A stretch of DNA of 64,000 nucleotides from Amoebidium appalachense (GCA_963693365.1 CAVNZM010000006.1:3720001-3784000); one strand, 5' to 3'; positions 1-37,328 are shown, counted from the first letter of the stretch. Notes: generated from the sequence alone by a model not told the origin. Made by a program: numbers and translations.

Positions 1-940
1 GGGGGGGGGAGGGTATATGAACACAGTGTTAAGGGACCAGTGGGGAAGAGCAGCAAGCCAATGTTATGGAGCTTCTGACAAAGTGAGTGAGTGAGTGAGT
101 GAGTGAGTAAGTGGGTGAGTGAGTGAGCCAGCGAGTGGGAGTGTGTGTGTGTGTGGTGTGTGTGTAGGTACGTATGTGTACGTTGTGTGCGTTGTGTGTG
201 CCTGCGTGCGTGTGCGAGTGAGTAACTGTGTGTGTGTGTGCGTGTGTTGCATACGTGCGTGTGTGCGTGCTTGTGTACGTACGCGCGTGTGTGCGTGCTT
301 GTGGGCATGTGTGTGTGCGTGCTTGTGGGCATGTGTGTGTGCATGCTTGTGGGCATGTGTGTGTGCGTGCACGTGTATGTCATGGTGGTGAGGTGGTACG
401 CACGTGTGTTTGGTGGAGAACGGAGAGGAGGGGGAAGCAGGCGAGGGAAGGGGGAAGGGGGAGATCGAGTGTTGTGTAAACTACATGCAAAAGGGGAATG
501 AGGGGACAGATTAGGTGAGGGGCATAGAGAGGGGCGGTTGAGCGGGTTGTAGGGAATTTGGCACTATCCCGATCGTGAACGGGGTGTGTGTGTGTGTGGG
601 TGGGTGGGTGGGGGGAGGGGAGGGGGGGGGGGGGGGGAAGGGGGGGGGGGGGGGGGGGGGGAGGGGGGCAGCTTGTAATAGTGCAAGAAGAAGAACTGAG
701 CGCAGACGCATTGGTATATACAAAAAACATGAGCAAAAAAAGAAAAAGAGCCAACGTTTCCCTTCTCAGCCGCCGTATACAGCACGGGTGAGCCAAACCA
801 ATAAAAGCAGTCAGAGCAAACCGGATAACGGGTAATTCTGCTACGTGAAAGCCAACTAGTTGTGGCGTGTCATTCAGACTGCCAGAAACATTAATCCAAG
901 GGGACTCGTGCCATTAGGAACTTAAGAACTGTCAAAAACA
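1..940. repeat. GT/GTGA microsatellites and G-tracts, no gene seen
   Basis: A GTGA/GAGT-type run lies near 79-135, followed by GT-rich sequence to about 375 that contains three head-to-tail copies of a 24-bp unit with core GTGCTTGTGGGCATGT (about 289-372). A G-tract with few interruptions spans about 610-668. The open frames on either strand encode only Cys-Val, His-Thr, Gly or Pro runs, so I call no gene. 670-940 is ordinary unique sequence without a convincing ORF. Confidence 0.8.
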
Positions 941-1105
941 TCAATACCCGGAAAGTGGAAGAGTGTGTCTGGCCTTATTTGGAGCCATGCTTGGATCATG
1001 AAACCGCACCTGTGCCTGCAGCAGTGCTATCTCAAAGTTGAGGTTACGCTTCTTGCTGCCCTCTTTGGGTGGTGGCCCCTTCTTGCTTAACTTTTGGCTG
1101 GCCAT
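941..1105 (-). CDS. possible first exon of a small unknown minus-strand gene
   Basis: From an ATG at 1103-1105 the minus strand reads MASQKLSKKG, then a Pro/Lys-rich stretch (PPPKEGSKKR), then NLNFEIALLQAQ. A good donor (CAG|GTGCGG) would end the exon at 1010. Without splicing the frame continues to a stop at 941-943, giving 54 residues. The composition is protein-like and not repeat-derived, and Lys/Arg are clustered at the N-terminus. I do not recognise it. If the donor is used, later exons would lie below 940 or outside the window, where only simple repeats are visible. It could equally be a chance ORF. Confidence 0.25.
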   Translation of the reverse strand: MASQKLSKKGPPPKEGSKKRNLNFEIALLQAQVRFHDPSMAPNKARHTLPLSGY

Positions 1106-2120
1106 TTTATCCTCCTTACTACTTGCTCTATAAAATGTGCCTTGAAAAAAGTCTGAAAGTTCCCTTTTGATCTTTCTCGACACACACAAACCTACTATGT
1201 CATGTTGCCCTCGGATCCGTGACTCTTGAGTGGCAGCTGCCCCTGCATGCACGGGGGGTTTGCGCCATCAGGGATAGTCCGTTTGCGTTGCAGTGACGTC
1301 ATAAGTGGCCATTTACTCAAATTGTCATACAGATTCGCCTGCATCAGGGAGTTATCATGCTGTAGGCTATTTCTTGGAGCCTCAGCCTGAGGTTTCGAGG
1401 CCAAGTCCGAAGTAGGAGGCCTTCAATGCTCGAGGCTCGAGCTCCCGGTCGGCACACGTGCAACTCAAGAAAAGTTTCGAAGGAAGCAAGCAAGGCATCG
1501 CCGTGAAACTGATGATGTGAACAGGAAGGGTTTTACCTTTCCATGTTATATTTCAGCCCACAGCCACAGTGACAGCTGCAAGCACACACGATATCGATTG
1601 GTAAAAAGCATAAAACTTGCTATAACGTCAGATCTCCTTTCTCCGTTAGCAGAGGCGGTGCATCTAATATTAGCACATTAGCCCACGACACCACGTCCCC
1701 TTTGCATGATGGCCAGCATGTTCGTCAGCGTCTTGAAAAACGTTCTCAAAGTTCTCTACAATAAGGCGCTGTCATCATCATCCCCCACCTGCTCTTGTAA
1801 TTAATGACTGGTTTGGTATGAATGCCTTACAGGATTATGATACACGTTCTGTATGTATAATCAGATCTTAAGATCTTTGCCATTTTCCCCCGGCTGTTGT
1901 TGGTGCTTATTGTTCTTTTCTTCCTGCTGCAAGTATGCAGGCCTTTGGGTTGAGCCCTGAGCAAGCTCCCGGTTTTACTTGAAGCTCTTATGTACAGACA
2001 GCTTACTATTCATGCTTCTAACATGCTTAAGCAGTTCGTTTTTTCTTCCTCTCTCAATATTCCACAGAAATGAACACTCATCTAACAAGGAAAACTGCAC
2101 GAGGTGTTTGCTGCCAAACT
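1106..2120. other. intergenic, no gene seen
   Basis: Unique, mixed-composition sequence downstream of the pectinacetylesterase-like gene (minus strand). No ORF with family resemblance, RNA gene or repeat array is visible. It probably contains the 3' UTR of that gene near 2000-2120. Confidence 0.5.
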
Positions 2121-3578
2121 CTACTCATTATCCCCATCCTCTTCCTCCCCATCGTCCTCAAAGGTAACGGTATTGTTACCCATGGGGGAGGGGCAATCCA
2201 AAACACTATCACATACAGACGAGATATTCCCAGTATTCATGCTATAGCCACCCAGTGGCAGGTTAGCCAACCAGTCTACCAGTTTAACGGTCTTACCAGT
2301 GGCGTGATCCTTAACGCTAACGTCATACATGTTGTCGTACTGCAGCCAGCAATGCTGTGTAGAGTTAATGAGGAATGGAACGAAGTTCGACTCGCCGGTC
2401 GTGATAAATTTGTTGTACAGGTTTATGGTGTTGTTGTAGAAGGAGGCAGGGGTAAGGAAGGGGTCGGTAGAGATGGCCCCGTTTCTGGCACATGCCGGTG
2501 TGCTGTTATCGAACTTGTACGTCTTGTTTGCGGTAGATGCAAGCAGGTTGAAGTAGTCAATCTGCACCTTGTCGTATGCCGACTGTGTGCCCACAAACGT
2601 AGCATCGACCATGCTGTCCTGGTTTTCGTTAACGAGCTCACAGAAGAACGCTTCACCCTTGTCAAGCCTCGCCTTCAAATCCTTCGGCAGATATGTGGCG
2701 AGGGGTGATTCATGCATTTTGATGCCGTAGAACACCTTGCGCTGGTTCTCGGAAAGAACTCCGGCATACCCGTCAGCTATGACGGCCGTGCGTGGTGCAT
2801 CATCATCCCCGAGGATGTTCGTGTAGTGTGTGTAGATGTAGTTGGACCAGGCTTGCGCACCAAGGGATCCGGCAGAGCACCCGGCGATGATGAGCTCCTT
2901 GGGTTTTTTGATGTTGTCAAACACCCAGTTGAGGGCCGACATTGTGTTGTTGGATCCTGCCTGCCGCACGGTGGCAATAGCTTCTCCGGTGGTCTTGTTC
3001 TTGTATGTGCGCACGACATTGCCGAAATGGAGGTCGCCCGAACAGTAGTGGATGGCGAGAATGGTGAAGTCGGTGAAGATGGAATCGTTGCGTGTGCGGT
3101 TAAAGATGCCAGAGGTGTAGATCTTGGGCTCGTCAGCCACCCACATGTTCAGAGGGATGGCAGTGGGAGACGGGGACTGTGCGCACGAGCCCATCATGTC
3201 AATGTCGTCTTCCCAGCAGCCACCGCCACCATAGAACCAAATCAAGAGCTTGCTGGTGTTGCCGGGGTACACCTGGAAGTAGTATGGGTGTGACTCGTTC
3301 AGGCATTGTGTGCCGTTGCCGGGGATGATGCCGATAGACGGGGCCTTGGGGAGGGCAGAAAGGGAACAGTTTGTGGTGGTCATGTTGCAGAGGGGCACAG
3401 ACTCCATGGGGCAGCCGTAGGGCTTGCTGTCGGGGTCTGCATAGCATGTCGTGTTGGTGGTCGCCGCTGAGGGGGCTGCGGCGGCTGTGGCTGTGTCTTC
3501 CCGGCGCCGAATGGTGGGCCGTGCAAGGACCTCGGTCAGGGCCAAGAAGCCCAATAGAGTGCGCAGGAGGCTATTCAT
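2121..3578 (-). CDS. secreted pectinacetylesterase/Notum-family hydrolase
   Basis: Intronless 485-residue frame. The start at 3576-3578 is chosen because residues 1-19 (MNSLLRTLLGFLALTEVLA) form a clear signal peptide; an upstream in-frame start would bury it behind 39 polar residues. The alpha/beta-hydrolase signature of the PAE/Notum family is present: an oxyanion-type glycine run followed by Cys-Trp (GGGGCW, 117-122), the nucleophile motif GCSAGS (233-238, Ser235), a candidate acid at Asp269 (ADGYAG) and a candidate catalytic His409 (QHCW). Many N-x-S/T sites and paired cysteines fit passage through the ER. The tail is acidic (EDDGEEEDGDNE). Plant members deacetylate pectin and animal Notum removes palmitoleate from Wnt; the substrate here cannot be read from sequence. 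The family call is firm, the exact activity open. It is the only intronless multi-hundred-codon gene in the window, which may reflect a retrocopy or horizontal origin (inference). Confidence 0.88.
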   Translation of the reverse strand: MNSLLRTLLGFLALTEVLARPTIRRREDTATAAAAPSAATTNTTCYADPDSKPYGCPMESVPLCNMTTTNCSLSALPKAPSIGIIPGNGTQCLNESHPYYFQVYPGNTSKLLIWFYGGGGCWEDDIDMMGSCAQSPSPTAIPLNMWVADEPKIYTSGIFNRTRNDSIFTDFTILAIHYCSGDLHFGNVVRTYKNKTTGEAIATVRQAGSNNTMSALNWVFDNIKKPKELIIAGCSAGSLGAQAWSNYIYTHYTNILGDDDAPRTAVIADGYAGVLSENQRKVFYGIKMHESPLATYLPKDLKARLDKGEAFFCELVNENQDSMVDATFVGTQSAYDKVQIDYFNLLASTANKTYKFDNSTPACARNGAISTDPFLTPASFYNNTINLYNKFITTGESNFVPFLINSTQHCWLQYDNMYDVSVKDHATGKTVKLVDWLANLPLGGYSMNTGNISSVCDSVLDCPSPMGNNTVTFEDDGEEEDGDNE

Positions 3579-4165
3579 GTTGGATTTGTAGACAAGAGCT
3601 GAAGATGAGTGGTTAGGTATACATGTACAATAGTGCAATTTGCTTAGTCTTGGATGGGCATGCCAGTACCGACTGTGACTATGTCGGCTTGACAAGGAAA
3701 GTTCAACAAATTGAGGGTTGGTGAAAATGTCCGCTTATTTACAACGCTTTAGCTAGTATGGGCATGAACCGTGTTGATCTTATACATGTAAGTGTGGACA
3801 ACAAAGCTTATTTACAACCAACTCTGTTTGTACAGGGTAGGCTACGTATACAGTGAAGCGCACGCAGACGTGCGGTTTGTTTTGATGCTTTTTGTGCCAG
3901 GTCCGTGACGTACAGCTGTGTGCGAGCGAGGTTTCCTATTGGTTTGTGATGAAGGACCTGAAAGTGCATAAACACAAATAATTAACACGTTCTAACTTGC
4001 AAGAATCGTTTGGATGAGAAGAGCTTCTTGAAGCCTGCACGCACATATAATTCAAATGCAAACAAAAGCCTGGAATGAAGAACGTATATATTTGAGGCCT
4101 AAACTTGGATTTCCAGTAAGCTTTTCCCCATTATTTAAATGATGTTGGCCATGAGAGATTGAACC

Positions 4166-4240
4166 ATTGGGTTGCCGCTCCGTGCCCGGAGCCATAGACC
4201 AATAGGGTTCTAGTGCACAACCTTAATGGCTTCCTATTGG
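4166..4240. promoter_or_regulatory. CCAAT-box cluster between divergent ORFs
   Basis: ATTGG at 4166-4170, CCAAT at 4199-4203 and ATTGG at 4236-4240 lie within 75 bp, with further ATTGG copies near 3937 and 4485. They sit between the minus-strand hydrolase (start 3578) and the plus-strand small ORF (start 5083). Clustered CCAAT boxes bind NF-Y in many eukaryotes; a role here is inferred from spacing only. The rest of 3579-5082 shows no other recognisable feature. Confidence 0.3.
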
Positions 4241-5082
4241 TAGCTCTTCCGGCCACACAGAATGATGCGCTTATAGAAACGCCACAGTATTCTTTTTCAT
4301 GAGCACCAGCAAATACTCCTTTGTCCCGTTTTACATCTGCTAACTTCCTTTTATCATTAGTTTGCTACAATAGTAATAATATGATTCAAAGACTGGCGCC
4401 GGGCCGCCAGCGCCACACTGCCACCGTGAGTGCCACGGTGGCACGGAGCCTCCAGTCATCGGCATCAATAGCTGTTTTGATCAACCCTTTGATTGGCTTT
4501 TTCGTTCCTCAAATTTAATGATCCCGATTTCCCGCCCTCTCAGATTGTCACTAAGGTCGTCCTGTTCACTCAAGCACTGCTTCATTGTCACACAGAGATT
4601 ACACGAAGGCACGTATTCAACACTATTAAAATTGCAAAGGCCAGCCTGCTGGCGCAACTCTCTTCCAACTTAGAACAATGGGTTGGGCTATTAGTAGTAC
4701 ACGCTAGACATGCTGTGTTATTCCGTGGCACGGGATTTGTCGTACGATTTGTCCTGGGCAAGCGGCTCAAGCCTTCCTCAGATTCAACTAAAGTCATGCA
4801 AACGCTTTGTCTCGTATGTTGATTGGCTGCACCTACATTTGTGAGCCAAAACTTTTTGGTTGTGGGCTTGTGGCTGCTTTTCTTTGTGTCTCTCTCTCTT
4901 TTTTTGTTTGAACTCGGTCGATAGGCTCGGAGAAGCCAGGCCTAGGGCAAGAGGTGAACATTGCCGAAATGCCTTTGGTGGCCTAGCTGAGGGTGTAAAA
5001 TAAGCATTGTGCGGCTGTAAGCTTGGAACATATTCACTTCCCTTTGCCAATTTGCCTTTCATCAGATCTTTGCGCACCGAAC

Positions 5083-5367
5083 ATGAAGAGCAAAAAGAAG
5101 GGCGGAAAAGACTACCTCTTCGACCTAGTGGACCTTGTGGTGGTGAACGTGCAACGCCACTACGCACATTACCAGAAGCGACCATCAAACACTGAACCTG
5201 TCAGAGTGGTGCGCTATGCACACAGTGAATCCATCGCTTCGTCATTTTCAGCTGGGGCAAACATGATGGCTCAATCTTCTTTGCCTAGCTTACAGAGGAA
5301 AGATCAAGGGGCGTCGAGCACATCGAAAAGGATCAGTTATGATTCCATCATTCTCAAGGAACATTAA
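5083..5367 (+). CDS. small ORF of unknown function (94 aa)
   Basis: The frame opens with MKSKKKGGKDYLFDLVDLVV and continues for 94 residues to a TAA that overlaps an ATTAAA poly(A)-like hexamer. The N-terminus is strongly basic, followed by a short hydrophobic helix-like stretch (YLFDLVDLVVVNV), a His/Arg segment and a Ser-rich C-terminal half. There is no signal peptide. The composition is protein-like and not repeat-derived. The frame is open upstream to about 5023 but that part is less convincing; a pyrimidine-rich CAG at about 5064 could be a 5' UTR acceptor. I do not recognise a family. Confidence 0.4.
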   Translation: MKSKKKGGKDYLFDLVDLVVVNVQRHYAHYQKRPSNTEPVRVVRYAHSESIASSFSAGANMMAQSSLPSLQRKDQGASSTSKRISYDSIILKEH

Positions 5368-29199
<23,832 letters not shown>

Positions 29200-29200
<1 letters not shown>

Positions 29201-29939
29201 ATATGTCTGTGTACCATGCATATGTCAGAGGTGAATGATCATCATGTTTTTCTTTGTTTAGCGCGTGCACGCTTCGATCCCCCCCTCCCCCCCCCCCCCC
29301 CCTCCCCCCTCCCTCCTCCCCCCAAGGTGCAACTGTGGTCTCAAACTTGTTCACATCCGATTTCGCTGGCTCATCAAGCTTGTATACGTGGATGCCTTGT
29401 CTGTGTATTGAGGGAAGGGGGGAATTGCGGAAGGCTCAGGTATCTATGTAGAACAAGTACCGTTGGGGGAAAGGTAGGGAGATACCGAGAGCGCGGGGGC
29501 GGGGGGGGGGGGGGGGGGGGGGGAGGGGGGAGTAAATACTGGAGAAGGATAGAAACCGTTGACGTCGACGGAGAAAGAACTAATATTAGTGAGAGGCTGG
29601 GGAGTGGGAGAAGGAGGGGGGAGAGGACCCTCGACCTATATATGATATGACATCCCCTAGCAGAAATGCGCTGTGCCTGTGGTGTATCTACCTACATGGA
29701 TTTGTATACTTGAAAGCCCCGGGCATTACATCTTGCATTCTGTGGGCAACTGTGTTGTCCTGAGTCCCTGCAGGTAATGCGCAGGACAACCGAGTGAAAT
29801 AAAGAAAAGAATAACCCTGGATATTACGTATTGCATCGAATAAACATCACTCGGTGACATCTTCAAACAGCCACGAGACGGTCTCAACCGGTCTTTTTCT
29901 CTTCTGACACTAAGAGGAATTCTCTGCGTATTTGTGGGG

Positions 29940-29977
<38 letters not shown>

Positions 29978-30322
29978 GACAGCATTGCGGAGGGGCGTCT
30001 GCAGAGGGGTCATTTTTTTACCCCTCCCCAAAGTCACCCCTCCGCGCACTTGCGGAGGGGGTGCGGAGGTGTTTTCATGAACTTGCGGAGGGGTTTGACG
30101 GTTTTGCGCAGGGGTAAAAGTAAGGTTGCGAAGGGGTTTTCTTACTTTGCAGAGGGGTGGACCCCTCTGCACCCCAGATGTTACCCCCTCCGCCCACCCC
30201 CATCCGCCCCTCCGCAAGTGTCAGAATTCACGAAGCAGAGGGGTTTCAAGGAAGGGTGCCAAAAAAAAAAGACTCTGCGGAGGGGTTCCAAAAATATATC
30301 AAAAGTCCACTGCAGAGGGGTG

Positions 30323-30335
<13 letters not shown>
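29200..30335. repeat. intergenic; first GCGGAGGGGT-motif array
   Basis: No gene seen. C- and G-tracts lie at 29280-29325, 29500-29523 and 29941-29975. From about 29978 to 30325 a 10-12 bp motif (TTGCGGAGGGGT and variants such as CTGCAGAGGGGT) recurs about twelve times at irregular spacing, mostly in plus orientation but with CCCCTCCGC copies near 30035, 30180 and 30210. A 50-base C-tract (30326-30374) closes the array. Confidence 0.75.
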
Positions 30336-30374
<39 letters not shown>

Positions 30375-30376
<2 letters not shown>

Positions 30377-31020
30377 CCTTGGGGCCGGGCCAGTTCGCGC
30401 ATGATGTGAACTAAAGGCATTGTTCTTTACGCAAAAAGGTAAACATTTTTATAATGTGTAGGAGTATAAGTGCCTTTAGGATTCAGGGGTCCTGAAGCTA
30501 TCAATTAGAAGGTTATTTATTATATTTGAATGAATAACTAAGATACTTCGAAGGAAAAAGAGTGCGCGCCCGTGCGCCTACGAAATATCTTGTCGCTAAG
30601 GTATGTCTATTTTATATTTTAGGGTATTATGATTGGCGCGATTTGAGATTTAGAGCTGTAACCAATCAGACAAATTGTATTCTTAAATTCAATCGTTATT
30701 GGATACATGTCACGACATATTGATTCCGGTAAGGAATGACATACCAGCACATGTGCGGCCACGTGATTCATCACTTATTGCAGGCTGTGTTTCGCTTTCT
30801 ATATGCCGGTCGGTGTGACACACATCTATCAAGGAAATTAAAAATTGATTGAACATTGAACGCAAAAACGCTCCTTAAAAAAAAGAAAACTAACACCAAA
30901 TACTTCATTTTGGCTGGATACTTCCGGAGATCTATGTAGATCCAGTTCGGCGGCACCACGTGTGCACGTGGCACGGCCACCTACCGGCGCCGGCTGCGCA
31001 GTAGGTGACTACACAGTGCC
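30375..31020. other. unique AT-rich spacer between the two arrays
   Basis: Ordinary mixed sequence with no ORF of note. It contains GATTGG and CCAATCAG motifs near 30630-30670. It is bounded on both inner sides by C-tracts. Confidence 0.5.
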
Positions 31021-31335
31021 CCCCCCTCCCCCCCCCCCCCCCCCCCCGGAGGAACCCCTCTTCCCCTCAAAAGTTGCCCCTCCGCAGTGCAACATTTTCG
31101 TCCCGCCCCTCTGCTCACCCCTCTGCAAGGTCTTTTTTGGCACACGCAGAGGGGTGTGCGGAGGGGTTTTTATAGCTTTGCGGAGGGGTGGGCGGAGGCA
31201 ACCCCTATAAAAACCCCTCCGCACCCCTCCGCGAAGTCATAAAACCCCTCCACAATGTCGTTTTTTCGGCACGGAGGGGTGACTTTGCGGAGGGGTCAAA
31301 TTCACCCCTCCGCAACGCCCCTCCCCAAAGTGCGC

Positions 31336-31391
<56 letters not shown>
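31021..31391. repeat. second GCGGAGGGGT array with perfect inverted repeat
   Basis: After a C-tract, the same motif occurs about twelve times between 31049 and 31340, in both orientations. GTGCGGAGGGGTTTTTATAG at 31156-31175 and its exact reverse complement at 31205-31224 form perfect 20-bp arms around a 29-nt loop. The array ends in a G-tract of about 52 bases (31340-31391). Confidence 0.85.
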
Positions 31392-32486
31392 CTGACAATG
31401 AGGGGGCCCTGTTTATATCAATTCAGCTTTGAATTCATAGTGCGAACTTTCCCGTTTCCGTACTTTTTTTTGGTTGCACATGCACAAAAGCCTAGGTTAC
31501 TTGGCGCGTTATGGTCACGTATGATACCTACCACTACTAAGTTAATTAATTAACTCAGAACAGCAAAAGAATTCAAGTGCTACCAAATGGGATTTACATT
31601 CACTTCAGGAGCTAGAAAAGGTAAGTCACAGGTTAACTATTCATGGTGTTTATTTTTTACGTAACCAAAATGCCGTTATGTGCCATTTTGCAATTGTTTG
31701 CCGAAACCCGCAACCACACATGTATTTCAATACTACCACATATTTAATTACTAAGTTGTTTATTTGTTTTTTATTTTACTGGTAATTAATTTTTATTTTT
31801 ATTTTTATTTTTATATTATTTTTATTTTTTATTTATTTTTTATTTGGGGGGGGGGGGGGGGGGGGGGGGGGGGAAGGGGGGAGGAGGCCCTGGGGGAAGA
31901 TTTCTTTTAGATTTTTAAGAATACTGCAGTAGACAAAGGTATTGTACAGGGGGACACCAGTAACATTCAAATTGGGCGGTGGTCTAGATATCCTTGCGAT
32001 TGGTGGGCAGTGAGAGTCACAATGTACGTGTGTGTGTGTTATGTTTTTTGTTTGTTGATGTTGGGTCCATGGCCACCCAGTGGGGAACACGCGGGAAAGG
32101 GGGAGGGGGAGGGGGGGGGAGGGGGGGCGGGGGGAGGGGGGAGGGGGGAAAGAAGGAAGAGGGGGGAAAGCTTAAGGTGGAATGTGGGTCCTGCACACTG
32201 GCAGGCCTAGTGGTTTATGTTTGAGATGTAGGCTAGGGAGGGTGTTCGAAGTAGGCATTGGCAAGAGGACCCCTAGAGCCGATCTAAGCATACGTACCTG
32301 ACTGATGAAGGTTGCTTGTCAATCAAATTTCTAGGCCTTTAGTTTTTTAACTTAATAGTTAAACTCGACTCATCGTCCGATTTTCTGTGTCAACCTTGTA
32401 AGCAAGGCGATTTTGGAATATGGGCTTTGACCAGCAAATGGGAGGTGAACATTAGAGAACATGATGACATGATGTTAGAACGACAA

Positions 32487-32527
<41 letters not shown>

Positions 32528-32867
32528 GCACGGGCGCACAGGCGCGCGCACACACAACATAGTACACAACATGAACATCAGCGCGCACATGCGCCCATTG
32601 CTCAAGCTGTTAACCAGTCGAATTATGGCCAAATCTGGTGGGATACCGCAGCCACAACCTCGGCTTTCTTAAGCTTCCTTGTTTCTTCATACCCTGGCAC
32701 ATTTCTTCTCCCCTTCCCCTCTATTTGAAATTCCTTAGGCATTTTTTCACTTCAAAATTTATGGGACTCATCACTCTGTCTTCGGCATTTATTTCAGTTA
32801 AGACTGGTTGAGTTCCAGGAGCAAAGGTTCCCGGCATAAATCTGAGTCCGAGAGGAAGGAGGGGCAC

Positions 32868-32901
<34 letters not shown>

Positions 32902-33130
32902 GGGGGTAAGACCGGGTGTGGAGGGGGGAGGGGAGGTCCAATGGGGGAGAGGGGCTGGGAGGGGGGGGGGGGGGGGGGGGGGAAGGGGCACACGTATGAG
33001 TTATTATGTTCTACAGTAAAATGTCTGAGGAGCAGGATGTTGTATACTAATCCCCCCCCCCCCCCCCCCCCCCCCCCTTCCTCCCCCCGGCGGGCCCCCG
33101 CACGCCCCCTGCCTGAACACACCCGGCCAC
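31392..33130. repeat. intergenic AT-rich and homopolymer-rich sequence
   Basis: No confident gene. A TTTTA/TTTTTA-rich stretch (31765-31845) abuts a G-tract (31846-31873). GGGGA-rich sequence lies at 32098-32165, (CA)n at 32490-32524 and G-tracts at 32871-32900 and 32959-32982. A frame ending in a stop near 32719 reads FMPGTFAPGTQPVLTEINAE and INFEVKKCLRNFK at its end. It has protein-like composition but could not be linked to other exons. Confidence 0.6.
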
Positions 33131-33135
33131 GTCAC

Positions 33136-33262
33136 CTAAAAACCAACTCCTCTTATTTGCCACACCCGCCCGTTGGAGTATTTTGCACCATTCTTGCAGC
33201 AATTTCATCATTATGCTGGCTCGAATTCCACTATAGATTACGCTCCCTACCCCTGCAGTCAT
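33136..33262 (-). CDS. possible isolated exon, unknown protein
   Basis: From an ATG at 33260-33262 the minus strand reads MTAGVGSVIYSGIRASIMMK then LLQEWCKILQRAGVANKRSW, up to a donor-like FL(G)|GTGACG at 33136. The composition is helical and protein-like, unlike the surrounding repeats. No acceptor-side partner in the correct phase was found; the frame ending near 32719 is a candidate last exon but the phase does not match. Treat as a weak prediction. Confidence 0.2.
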
Positions 33263-33463
33263 CTCAGTCTCCCTCTCCGAGCTCCGAGGCTCTCTCTCTC
33301 TCTTTTTTTTTTTTGCCTCACCCCCCCCCCCCCCCCCCCCCCCCCACACACCCACCCACCCTCCTTCCTCTCTCTCTATCAGGCCCGTGCGCCATTCCTG
33401 TTGTCCAATGAACAATGATTTCTCGTCATGTATACGTATATCCCTTCCTTCCCCCCTCCCCCC

Positions 33464-33506
<43 letters not shown>

Positions 33507-33966
33507 GGCCCCCCAAGGCCCTGTGTACGTCAATTTAGATTTGCTGAAGCTTTCGTGCTTGTGTGCTAAACGTTTTTCATGTTCTTTTGTCTTTCCCCCC
33601 CCCCCCCCCCCCCCCCTAGCTTCAGAATCTCTCCTCTTATCTGGCGTGTCTGCTCCTCCCTAACAAAGGCTCCCCTCAATGACATTCGTCTTTTTCGTTT
33701 TCATTCTTTCTCTCAGTTTTTGGTTGATCCTTACACCCACACAGAAAAACACATCAAAATAGCCACACCAACACCTAGAAGTGGCACCCAAGTACACATA
33801 CGAACAAACAGTTTCACACAGAACGCGCACATGCACATGTAGAAATACTACACACACACGCACAAGAACAACACAAATATACATGTCACACACACACACT
33901 GTACACACACGCACACAAGCAAACATACATGCAAGCCCAAGTGCACACACTTACACTCAAACGCAC

Positions 33967-34016
<50 letters not shown>

Positions 34017-34420
34017 GACAGACACACAGACACACACAGAGCCTCTACACCGTGGCACCCGCCACACGCACCGCGTACGCATGCGCAAGCTGGGTTATTA
34101 AACTCCGATCAGGAATCATACCGTGGTTTCATAAGAGCATTCGAGCTCATGCAAGGGAGCGTGCAAAAACACCACTACCGTAACGTAGAACACGTACACG
34201 CTGTATTTACGAAGCCGGGACACTGTACCTACTGTAACATGGGACACTGTACCTATGTACGTGACTGTATCTGACCCTCTCGTTCCAAAAAACCCGTGGG
34301 GGGATTTTCTTTGCAAGAATGTTCGGCCTGTGTGTGTGCATGATTGGTTTGCACACATCACTTGCCCCCTCCCCTCCCCCTCGCCCCCGGCCATATTCTG
34401 GAGAATACGTTATACCTTCA

Positions 34421-34451
<31 letters not shown>

Positions 34452-35309
34452 TGCCATTTGGTAATACATCGGGCTTCTGCTGTGCTTGTGTGCTTATGTA
34501 CACGTGCAGTGCAGGTGTTTTTGGTTGGACGGTGCAAGCATACCGTGCAAATACCTCCAAGTTGTGCCCAGACATAATTATAACATTTAGCCACAGTACA
34601 GACATGCATTGACGTCACACAGGGCAGAAATCACCTGCACACTGCCAACAGCAACACTGTATATACCATTTCGGCCATTCTCCCCCCCCCCCCCCCCCCC
34701 CCCCCCCCACCCCTCCATCCCCCCCTCCCCGCACACACAAGTAAAAGGAAGAACAAGACAACAAGCACGAGACCCATGCCACACATCATCTGAGAGCCCC
34801 CCCCCCCCCCGCCTCCCGGGAAATCGATGCACACTGAGCCAGGCAGAAAAAAACAAAAAAGATAAGTCCCAAATGAGCAAGAATATATTTCAATCTCCTG
34901 AGGTCCTGCATTACAAACCGGAGTTAAAAAAACCCCTTATGTATCCTCTACCTTGGCAAAAAAAATAAATAATTATGAAATTCTACGCGCGTCTCGTCTC
35001 GGAAATGTAACACCGACACAAAAACCTTGTGAAGTGTGAGAAGACCTAAGCCTACCATTGTGCTCGTTGCCATATAACGTAAAGTGGTGGCTGCACTTGT
35101 CATTCTCACGGCCCAAAATTTCAATCACAATCGACAATCGATCATAATCGCAAAAAAATTCACAAACATACCTCTCGCTGCACTAGCTACGGTGAAAAAG
35201 GTAAAACTTCAACACCATTCATTTTTGACGCGTCGAATCACAACCTTCATACAAAACACATTCATTAGTCCACCACGCCACATGCAGATCCCTCTCTTAC
35301 GTCACCATA
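33263..35309. repeat. intergenic C-tracts and (CA)n, no gene seen
   Basis: C-tracts at 33055-33079, 33321-33346, 33466-33504, 33596-33617, 34421-34450, 34682-34708 and 34798-34811; CT-rich 33290-33315; CA-rich 33730-34040 with a CAGA run. 34900-35309 is unique AT-rich sequence downstream of the minus-strand terminal exon and probably includes its 3' UTR. Confidence 0.7.

Positions 35310-37328
<2,019 letters not shown>

Noticed and set aside
2070-3293. Plus-strand open frames opposite the pectinacetylesterase-like gene
   Set aside because: Shadow frames; the minus-strand frame has the signal peptide, GCSAGS and full family length.
29978-31391. Interstitial telomere repeats
   Set aside because: The motif GCGGAGGGGT is irregularly spaced and present in both orientations; it does not match TTAGGG-type arrays.
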